Shown here: positions 5,501 through 11,424 of the stretch, piece after piece
Layout of the letters: each line of letters starts with the position of its first letter
Position numbering within the stretch: position 1 is the first letter of the stretch
From: an uncultured Acetatifactor sp.
GTDB lineage: Bacteria; Bacillota; Clostridia; Lachnospirales; Lachnospiraceae
Assembly (NCBI GenBank): GCA_948896875.1
Contig: CAQUWW010000094.1
Span: forward strand, 1 to 11,424
Reading direction: 5' to 3'
DNA length: 11,424 nt
Program-made: the position numbers and the translations under genes
The notes under the pieces: generated by a model
The model's database searches: none
Told to the model about the DNA's origin: nothing
The model's input: only the letters and a program-made list of their open reading frames with translations

Positions 5501-6646
5501 TCAGGTCTTTTCCACTACGGAACTGCGAATATCCACAGGCTTCTGAATTCCCTGAGTATTGTCTGTCTGAGAGGTCGCGGACACGGAGGGCTGTACATTC
5601 AGATTCTTCAGTGAATTAGAAGTCATATGAGAACCGGACTGCCTGTAGGAAGACATGCCTGTCCCAAATCTGGACTGCTGCTGACTGTTCAACGCCGCAT
5701 CCTCCAAACCCGTTGCAATCACCGTCACCGTACAACAATCCGTCTTGGATTCGTCATACATTGCGCCGAAAATAATATTGACATCCTCTCCCGTGAGACT
5801 CTGCACATAATCTGCGGCATCGCTGGCATCCGGCAGAGAAATATCACCTGACACATTGAGAATGACATCCGTAGCGCCATTGATGGTAGTCTCCAACAGA
5901 GGACTCTCCACGGCCATCTTTACTGCCTCCAGGGCCTTGTCATCCCCCTTACCCTCTCCGATACCGATATGTGCAATTCCCTTATCCTTCATAACCGTCT
6001 GTATGTCAGCGAAATCCAGATTGATAATGGCCGGCAGATTAATCAAATCAGTAATGCCCTGCACCGCCTGCTGAAGCACCTCATCCGCTTTCTTGAGAGC
6101 CTCCGGCATAGTAGTCCGCCTGTCCACAATCTGCAGCAGCTTATCATTGGGAATAACGATCAACGTATCCACATGTTCCTTGATTTTTTCAATTCCGCTC
6201 AAAGCGTTTATCATACGTGTCTTCGCCTCAAACCGGAAGGGTTTCGTAATCACACCCACCGTGAGGATACCCATTTCCTTCGCCAGCTTTGCCACCACAG
6301 GTGCGGCACCGGTTCCCGTGCCGCCTCCCATGCCACAGGTAACGAACACCATATCGGCGCCTTTCAGCGCGGCGGAAATCTCTTCCGCACTCTCCTCTGC
6401 CGCCTTCTCACCAATCTCGGGCTTTGCCCCTGCTCCAAGTCCCTTTGTCAGCTTCTCTCCGATCTGCAGAAGCTTCGGAGCCTTGCAGAGCTGGAGGGCC
6501 TGCTTGTCCGTGTTCACTCCAATAAAGTCAACTCCGTCAATCTTCTCATCTACCATTCTATTTACAGCATTATTACCTGCGCCTCCCACACCAACCACGA
6601 TGATTCTGGCAGCAGATTCAGCATCGTTCGTCTTAATCTCAAGCAA
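5501..6646 (-). CDS. ftsZ: Cell division GTPase FtsZ
   Basis: Tubulin-like GTPase that polymerises at mid-cell (and near the pole in sporulation) to recruit the divisome. The 381-residue product begins MLEIKTN, much like Bacillus FtsZ. The nucleotide-binding domain shows IIVVGVGGAGNNAVNRM (15-31) and the tubulin signature GGGTGTG (107-113). The T7 loop that completes the GTPase of the next subunit is NLDFADIQTVM (209-219). The globular core ends near residue 315, followed by a polar, Ser/Gln-rich linker. The usual last motif, a short IPxFLR-like peptide that binds FtsA or SepF, is not visible; the protein ends VDIRSSVVEKT. The start is TTG at 6646, chosen because a near-perfect AAGGAGG lies 8 bases upstream (6655-6661). 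It has its own promoter and the operon terminator follows. ftsA is not next to it. Confidence 0.97.
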   Translation of the reverse strand: MLEIKTNDAESAARIIVVGVGGAGNNAVNRMVDEKIDGVDFIGVNTDKQALQLCKAPKLLQIGEKLTKGLGAGAKPEIGEKAAEESAEEISAALKGADMVFVTCGMGGGTGTGAAPVVAKLAKEMGILTVGVITKPFRFEAKTRMINALSGIEKIKEHVDTLIVIPNDKLLQIVDRRTTMPEALKKADEVLQQAVQGITDLINLPAIINLDFADIQTVMKDKGIAHIGIGEGKGDDKALEAVKMAVESPLLETTINGATDVILNVSGDISLPDASDAADYVQSLTGEDVNIIFGAMYDESKTDCCTVTVIATGLEDAALNSQQQSRFGTGMSSYRQSGSHMTSNSLKNLNVQPSVSATSQTDNTQGIQKPVDIRSSVVEKT

Positions 6647-6691
6647 AGGTACATCCTCCTTTTCCTATCACAATCCATAATCCCATCTACT

Positions 6692-6720
6692 ATCATATAA
6701 TCATTTATCAAAATTATCAA
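6692..6720 (-). promoter_or_regulatory. Sigma-A promoter of ftsZ
   Basis: On the minus strand TTGATA (6720-6715) and TATGAT (6697-6692) are separated by exactly 17 bases, each with one mismatch to consensus. They lie in the 125-base divIB-ftsZ gap. Transcription would start near 6685, about 39 bases before the TTG start. This suggests ftsZ can be expressed apart from the upstream cluster. Confidence 0.72.
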
Positions 6721-6771
6721 CTGTTTTCTAAAAAAATTTACCAGGAAGTGAATAGTCACACTTGTCCGGCT

Positions 6772-7503
6772 TTATTCTTCCGGTCTAAATGCATACTTCC
6801 CGCTTTTCTCATCGTAAGTCTGCATCTGCAGAATCCCGCTTTTTCCTTCCAGTTTCCCAAGAATCTCCGGAAGCACCATAAGCTTGTCTTCCAGTCGTCC
6901 GCCTTCATTTCCAAGGGCCACTTTAATCGACCCGAAATATAAAGTAATTTCCCCGGCTCTGTTGAAATAAATTTTGTCCGAAGTCAGATTGTATTTTTGC
7001 AGCAGTTTTGTAATATCCAGAATGTTGCTGAAAATCTCCGGATTTTCCACCGGAAGTTTTTCTCCCGTCACCATGTGGTCAAATTCCAGCCCCATGATCT
7101 GCGGCACTCCCACAGTCCGCACGCTGGAGCTTTCCACCACGCTTCCGTCCTTATCAAAATAGACATAAGTATCCAGATATTTTACACAGCCTACCAGAGT
7201 CTTCTCGTACACAATAATTTTAATCGTGTCCGGCGAAAGAATATCCACATCCATGACATCCACAAAAGGAACTCCCTCTATCCCCTTGTTCTTATACAGA
7301 AAAGAAAGATAGAGAGAATTATCCCCCAGCGGGCCGTCCATCACAATACTTTTTATCTCTTCTTCCGTATAATGGACATTTCCTTCCACATAAACTGTTT
7401 TTATAGTATAGTTGATTTTGATATACATAGCCGCCCCGCCGAGCAGTATCAGCAGCAGACAGATGACCAAAATCCCCACATGCACTCTTTTGCTTTTAAA
7501 CAC
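6772..7503 (-). CDS. divIB: Cell division protein DivIB/FtsQ
   Basis: Bitopic divisome protein that links early Z-ring proteins to septal wall synthesis through FtsL/DivIC. The 243-residue product has a short basic N-terminus (KSKR), one membrane helix at about 9-30, and a large extracytoplasmic part. This begins with a POTRA domain (YTIKTVYVEGNVHYTEEEIKSIV, about 32-54, through IIVYEKTLVGCVKYLD). A beta domain follows (TYVYFDKDGSVVESS, KIYFNRAGEITLYFGSIKVALG). Length and layout match DivIB; sequence identity in this family is always low. The start is a GTG at 7503 that overlaps the murA stop by 8 bases (GTGTTTAA), so translation is probably coupled; an AGGAG lies about 12 bases upstream, farther than ideal. 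It sits between murA and ftsZ as in related clusters. Confidence 0.92.
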   Translation of the reverse strand: MFKSKRVHVGILVICLLLILLGGAAMYIKINYTIKTVYVEGNVHYTEEEIKSIVMDGPLGDNSLYLSFLYKNKGIEGVPFVDVMDVDILSPDTIKIIVYEKTLVGCVKYLDTYVYFDKDGSVVESSSVRTVGVPQIMGLEFDHMVTGEKLPVENPEIFSNILDITKLLQKYNLTSDKIYFNRAGEITLYFGSIKVALGNEGGRLEDKLMVLPEILGKLEGKSGILQMQTYDEKSGKYAFRPEE

Positions 7504-8746
7504 TTGTCACACGCGCTCCTAATTCTCTGAAGTCTCTGCAGATATTTTCATATCCGCGGTAGATATAAGGGCAGCCTTTTACAATCGTCTCTCCCTCTGC
7601 CATCAGGCCGGCGATCACCAGCGCCGCCCCGCCGCGAAGTTCCCTGGCCTCCAGGCAGGCGCCATGAAGACGCTCCACTCCTTTGACTGTCACACTGCAG
7701 CAGTCATTCCGCTCAATACATGCACCCATTTTTTCCAAGTCCTCCACAATACGGAACCGATTCTCAAAAATGGTTTCTTTAATAGAAGTGCAGCCACAGC
7801 CTCGAACCTCTGCCGCCAACACCACAGATTGCAGGTCCGTTGGAAATCCAGGATAGGGTTCTGTCGAAATACTGACCGGTTTTGGACGTTCCGGAGCCTG
7901 TACATAGATTCCTTCCTCCGAACAACACACATGACCACCCATTTTCCTTGCCACTTCCAGGACGGCTGCCATCTCCTCTTCCGGAGCGCACTCCAGAAGC
8001 ACGTTTCCTCCTGTACCCATGCAGCCAAAAAGATATGTCCCCGCCACGATTCTGTCCGCAGGTATGGCAAACTCAGACCCATGCAGTCTTCTGCCGCCGT
8101 GGACAATCAGCCTTCCGCTTCCTGCTCCTTCAATAAATGCTCCACAGCTCTGAAGATAACGGCACAAGGTCAGGATCTCCGGTTCCAGCGCAGCACCTTC
8201 CAGAATGGTATCTCCTTCTGCAGCGACAGCTGCCAGAATAATATTCTCCGTAGCCCCCACCGAGGGAAACGGCAGACGAATGCATGCACCATGAAGTCTG
8301 GAAGCTACGGCCCGCAGCCTGCCTCCGCTTTCCGTAAATTCCACCCCCATCTTTCGCAGCGCAGACAAGTGCAGATCGATAGGCCTCTTTCCGATCACAC
8401 ATCCTCCCGGGTATTCCATGGTAAGCTCTCCGCATCTGCCAAGCAGTGCTCCCAGCAGACACAATGAAGAACGCATTCCTGTCACTGCTTCCCGGCACAT
8501 CTCTCCTTTTTGTACATGGGTGGAATCAACCACAATGCCCGTCTCCAGCCAGCGTACGCAGCAGCCCAGACCCTTTAGCAAATTGATCATTGCGTATACA
8601 TCCGCTATCCTGGGACAATTTCTGATAAATGAGTTGTCCCTAACGAGCAATGTGGCGGCAAGAATGGGCAGCGCAGCATTTTTAGAGCCATGTATCCGAA
8701 CCTTTCCCTGCAGGGCAACCCCGCCCTGAATACGAATAGAATCCAT
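7496..8746 (-). CDS. murA: UDP-N-acetylglucosamine 1-carboxyvinyltransferase MurA
   Basis: First committed enzyme of peptidoglycan precursor synthesis: transfers enolpyruvate from PEP to UDP-GlcNAc in the cytoplasm. The 416-residue product has full family length and the key residues. These are Lys22 in GSKNAALP, the catalytic (fosfomycin-target) Cys116 in PGGCVIGKRPIDLH, Arg121 just after it, Asp304 in FPTDLQS, and Arg371 in ELRGGAALVIAG. The cysteine at 116 predicts fosfomycin sensitivity for this enzyme; Asp there would mean resistance. The protein is notably cysteine-rich (22 residues). The ATG at 8746 gives the usual DSIRIQGG start; the ribosome site is weak (GGATGG). It overlaps divIB by 8 bases and follows ftsW after 136 bases. 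Many Firmicutes have two MurA copies; whether this is MurA1 or MurA2 cannot be told here. Confidence 0.96.
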   Translation of the reverse strand: MDSIRIQGGVALQGKVRIHGSKNAALPILAATLLVRDNSFIRNCPRIADVYAMINLLKGLGCCVRWLETGIVVDSTHVQKGEMCREAVTGMRSSLCLLGALLGRCGELTMEYPGGCVIGKRPIDLHLSALRKMGVEFTESGGRLRAVASRLHGACIRLPFPSVGATENIILAAVAAEGDTILEGAALEPEILTLCRYLQSCGAFIEGAGSGRLIVHGGRRLHGSEFAIPADRIVAGTYLFGCMGTGGNVLLECAPEEEMAAVLEVARKMGGHVCCSEEGIYVQAPERPKPVSISTEPYPGFPTDLQSVVLAAEVRGCGCTSIKETIFENRFRIVEDLEKMGACIERNDCCSVTVKGVERLHGACLEARELRGGAALVIAGLMAEGETIVKGCPYIYRGYENICRDFRELGARVTSV

Positions 8747-8782
8747 AAAGCACCATCCGGCTTTCCTTTTATTGAACTATTC

Positions 8783-8810
8783 TATCGTATGAGAAAAAAG
8801 AGGCTTTCGT
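8783..8810 (-). promoter_or_regulatory. Possible sigma-K-like promoter before murA (weak)
   Basis: In the 136-base ftsW-murA gap the minus strand has CATACGATA (8791-8783), fitting the sigma-K -10 pattern CATANNNTA, with an AC 17 bases upstream (8810-8809). That consensus is short and easily met by chance. No convincing sigma-A pair is seen in the same gap. The rest of the gap holds only a short CCTGC/GCAGG hairpin (8830-8842) without a T-run. Confidence 0.25.
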
Positions 8811-8882
8811 ACCTTGTCCAACTGTACTTCCTGCTCCGCAGGCCCGCGATGCTCCACGGCGCCACTGTCCTATTCCTTCCGT

Positions 8883-10070
8883 CTATAATTCTTTCAGTTG
8901 TATTCTCCTGGCCACGCTTAAAACCAGCCCGATCTCCACCAGCAGGAACATAACCGAAGAGCCTCCGTAACTGATAAACGGTAAAGAGATTCCCGTATTT
9001 GGAATGGTATTGGTCACTACGGCAATATTCAGAATGGACTGCACTGCGATATGTCCCATAACTCCCACCACCAGCATGGCGCCGAACAAGTCCGGCGCAT
9101 TGTTTGCTATCACCATCATACGCCATAAAAGCATAATAAACATGACAATGATTGCCACGGCCCCAAACAGTCCCAACTCTTCACAGATGATGGAAAAGAT
9201 CATGTCGTTTTGAGACTCGGGAATAAAGCTCAGCTTCTGGATACTCTGTCCCAGACCTCTTCCCCAGATGCCCCCGCTTCCTATGGCATACAGACCCTGC
9301 AATGTCTGAAAGCCCGTATCCATGGAATCACTCTCCGGATCCAGCCACGCCAGAATACGGCCGAAGCGGAAATTCTCCGGATCGCCGTCGGCCGCGGCAG
9401 ACACCGCCAGAAAGACAGCCAGGGCCGCCACCGCAATAACCAGCAGGGCCATAATGATAAATTTCTTGTAATCGGGGCTGGCCACAAATACCATCAATAC
9501 CGCAATGGCCAGAATGATGATGGCAGAGCTTAAATTACTGGTAATGAGATAAACCTCCAACGCAACGGGAAGAGGCAATGCCACCATGACAATAAACCCT
9601 TTCATGGTACGGACAGCCTTTCCTATCTTACAGACCATCACTGCCAGAAAAAGGATCAGACACAGCTTTGCCACCTCGGCCGGCTGCAGATTCAGACCGA
9701 TGCCGGGAATCTTGATCCATCGTGTGGCTCCGTGGGACGCCACGCCCAGTGGTGTCTTCACCAAAGGCACGATGGCCATTGACAATAGATACCCCAGCAG
9801 CGCAAACCGTTCCCAAAAATGATAAGGAATATTGGCTACCACGATCATCATGACCAGTCCTATGATAATAGCCGTCAGCTGCTTCTTCAGATAATAGGCC
9901 GCGTCCTCGAAAGTCTGAAACGCTGTGTAAGAGCTGGCCGAGTAAATCATGACAAGCCCGAATCCCAGAAGAAACAACACGATAAACAAAAGGCTGTAGT
10001 CAAAAAAATATTCGGACTGCTCCTTTTTCTTTCTCTTCGTTTTTCCCCGTACAGCTATATGCGTCCCCAC
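8883..10070 (-). CDS. ftsW: SEDS-family septal peptidoglycan glycosyltransferase FtsW/SpoVE
   Basis: SEDS polymerase that joins lipid II into glycan strands at the division septum together with a class B PBP; in spore formers the same locus position can be held by SpoVE, used for cortex. The 395-residue product has a basic cytoplasmic N-terminus (KTKRKKKE) and about ten membrane helices. Family motifs are LGFGLVMIYSASS (35-47), GATRWIKIPGIGLNLQPAEVAKL (114-136), and GGIWGRGLGQSIQKL (266-280). Next come PESQNDMIFSIICEELG (284-300), with Asp289 the predicted essential aspartate, and NTGISLPFISYGGSS near the end. The segment before helix 6 reads ITSNLSSA where many relatives have PDLGTA. The GTG at 10070 lies 5 bases after the murD stop; its ribosome site is weak and no better in-frame start exists before residue 41, so coupling to murD is likely. 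FtsW and SpoVE cannot be separated by sequence alone. Confidence 0.93.
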   Translation of the reverse strand: MGTHIAVRGKTKRKKKEQSEYFFDYSLLFIVLFLLGFGLVMIYSASSYTAFQTFEDAAYYLKKQLTAIIIGLVMMIVVANIPYHFWERFALLGYLLSMAIVPLVKTPLGVASHGATRWIKIPGIGLNLQPAEVAKLCLILFLAVMVCKIGKAVRTMKGFIVMVALPLPVALEVYLITSNLSSAIIILAIAVLMVFVASPDYKKFIIMALLVIAVAALAVFLAVSAAADGDPENFRFGRILAWLDPESDSMDTGFQTLQGLYAIGSGGIWGRGLGQSIQKLSFIPESQNDMIFSIICEELGLFGAVAIIVMFIMLLWRMMVIANNAPDLFGAMLVVGVMGHIAVQSILNIAVVTNTIPNTGISLPFISYGGSSVMFLLVEIGLVLSVARRIQLKEL

Positions 10071-10075
10071 TTTTC

Positions 10076-11424
10076 TTAATCCAGTCCTCTCACATATTCT
10101 TTAAAAAGATTCCCCCGTACCTCATAATTGGGAAACATTCCCCAGCTGGCACAGGCAGGGGACAGCAGCACGGCATCCCCCTCCTGAGCCAGGGATGTGC
10201 TAAGCTTCAGGCATTCCTCGTATGTATCGGCAAAATGAATTTTGTCGAATCCATGTCTTCTTGCACATTCCGCTATTTTATCCCTTGTCTGGCCGATAAG
10301 CACAAGCCATTTCACCTTCCCGTCGAAGCTCTCAATCCATTCGTCATATTCACTGTCTTTGTCATAGCCTCCCCCGATCAGGACAGTGGGTTTGGTCATG
10401 GCCCGAATTCCCTGGATAGCGGCATCCGGATTGGTTCCTTTAGAGTCATTATAGTAATCTACTCCGCCTTTGGAGGCCACAAACTCAATCCGATGCTCCA
10501 CCGCGTGAAATTCTCTGATCACAGTCAGAATGGTCTCCTCAGGTACGCCCATTCCCTCGGCAATGGCAATGGCTGCCATCACATTTTCCACATTGCACAA
10601 CCCCACAAGGTTCATGTCTTCATGGATATCCAGCAGTTGTGTCTCCTGCCCCTCCACAGCTTTTATCACCTTGTCACCCTTCAGATAATAGCCGTTTTCC
10701 AGCTTTTCCGTGGAGGAGAAGAATACCACTTTTGCAGGACATCTCTCCGCAAATTTTCTGGTATATGTATTGTCATAATTCAGAACACAAATTTCTTTTT
10801 TGGTCTGATTCCTCGTGATATTTTCCTTTGCCGCCACATAGGCTTCCATGGTATGATGCCGGTTTAGATGATCCGGGGTAATGTTCAGAATCGCCGACAC
10901 CGCGGGGTGAAAATCCCGGATAGTCTCCAGCTGAAAAGAGCTGATCTCCCCCACTGTCACAGTATCCGGTCCGGTTTTCAGGCATTCTGACGTATATGGA
11001 TTGCCGATATTGCCCACCACGAAAGTATTCTCTTCTCCCACATGGGCTTTCATGATTTCTCCTACAAGTGTGGTGGTTGTGGTTTTCCCGTTGGTCCCGG
11101 TGATTGCCGCCACCCGGCCCTTCTCCTCCGGAAATCCCAGCTCGATCTCCCCGATGACCACAGCCCCATTCTCCTTTAAGGCCTTCACCAGAGGAATATC
11201 CACCGGCACACCCGGACTGAGCACTACTGTCTCCGTCTCCTTACCAATCTGTTCCGGCAATTCTCCTGCCACACACATTACCTTGCTCTGCTCTGGAAGC
11301 AATGTCCGCATTTTCTCTTCCGTCAGCTTCTCGTTGCTGTCATACAGCACCACTTCCGCTCCCATATGTTCCAATAGTCCCGCGGAACCGATCCCGCTGA
11401 TGCCGGAACCGATTACCAGACACT
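10076..11424 (-). CDS. murD: UDP-N-acetylmuramoylalanine--D-glutamate ligase MurD, 5' partial
   Basis: ATP-dependent Mur ligase adding D-glutamate to UDP-MurNAc-L-alanine in the cytoplasm. The frame is open to the window edge, and visible protein begins CLVIGSGISGIGSAGLLEHM, a normal MurD N-terminal nucleotide-fold segment, so only a few residues are missing and the TTG at 11374 is not the start. About 448 residues are seen. The ATP-binding loop AITGTNGKTTTTTL lies near bases 11068-11107. The central domain holds NITPDHLNRHHTMEAYVAAK; the boundary has EHRIEFVASKGGVDYYNDSKGTNP; the C-terminal domain has LIGGGYDKDSEY and LLSPACASWGMFPNYEVRG. These order and length features match MurD and not MurC, MurE or MurF. 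It is the first visible gene of the wall/division cluster, 5 bases before ftsW, and its promoter lies outside the window. Confidence 0.97.
   Translation of the reverse strand, partial: CLVIGSGISGIGSAGLLEHMGAEVVLYDSNEKLTEEKMRTLLPEQSKVMCVAGELPEQIGKETETVVLSPGVPVDIPLVKALKENGAVVIGEIELGFPEEKGRVAAITGTNGKTTTTTLVGEIMKAHVGEENTFVVGNIGNPYTSECLKTGPDTVTVGEISSFQLETIRDFHPAVSAILNITPDHLNRHHTMEAYVAAKENITRNQTKKEICVLNYDNTYTRKFAERCPAKVVFFSSTEKLENGYYLKGDKVIKAVEGQETQLLDIHEDMNLVGLCNVENVMAAIAIAEGMGVPEETILTVIREFHAVEHRIEFVASKGGVDYYNDSKGTNPDAAIQGIRAMTKPTVLIGGGYDKDSEYDEWIESFDGKVKWLVLIGQTRDKIAECARRHGFDKIHFADTYEECLKLSTSLAQEGDAVLLSPACASWGMFPNYEVRGNLFKEYVRGLD

Noticed and set aside
5969..6700. Long plus-strand frame of 243 codons antisense to ftsZ
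   Set aside because: Shadow of ftsZ; no ribosome site, no recognisable domain, and the opposite strand is strongly conserved FtsZ.
7664..8467. Plus-strand frame of 267 codons antisense to murA
   Set aside because: Shadow of a clear MurA; His/Cys/Ser-rich composition typical of an antisense reading.
8782..9126. Minus-strand frame of 114 codons over the end of ftsW
   Set aside because: It lies mostly in an alternative frame of ftsW, with composition typical of an out-of-frame translation and no family features.

Overview
The window reads as chromosomal DNA of a spore-forming Clostridia bacterium, most likely Lachnospiraceae-like. This rests on the SpoIIGA, SigE and SigG set beside ftsZ, on YlmC/YmxH and NrdR next to sigG, and on a shortened murD-ftsW-murA-divIB-ftsZ cluster. 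I assign no species. Coding density is high, no gap exceeds 300 bases, and I see no tRNA, rRNA, IS element, phage gene or CRISPR array.

Layout, left to right. (1) 3-1070, plus strand: 3' part of a SpoVB/MOP-type lipid-linked polysaccharide flippase, converging on and overlapping nrdR. (2) 1030-1789, minus: ylmC/ymxH then nrdR. (3) 1955-2734, plus: sigG with a sigma-G-type promoter of its own. (4) 2744-3647, minus: an unrecognised 101-residue protein and a VanZ-like membrane protein. (5) 3738-5325, minus: spoIIGA then sigE, behind a Spo0A-type promoter with a long spacer. (6) 5501-11424, minus: murD (5' end cut by the window), ftsW/spoVE, murA, divIB/ftsQ and ftsZ, closed by a strong intrinsic terminator at 5413-5445.

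How it fits together. The right half makes UDP-MurNAc-peptide precursors (MurA, MurD), polymerises glycan at the septum (FtsW/SpoVE), and builds the divisome (DivIB, FtsZ). The left half redirects the cell to sporulation. Spo0A is expected to switch on spoIIGA-sigE; the SpoIIGA protease would activate pro-SigE in the mother cell; SigG would act in the forespore and reinforce its own expression.

Most notable: a consensus -35/-10 pair spaced 21 bp with two Spo0A-box-like sites upstream of spoIIGA, abutting the ftsZ terminator; sigG inverted relative to sigE with a vanZ-type pair between them; an autoregulatory sigma-G-like promoter on sigG; an FtsZ without a recognisable C-terminal interaction peptide; and a cysteine-rich YlmC. 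I found no clearly new biological system. The interest lies in the rearranged sporulation-sigma locus and its regulatory sites.
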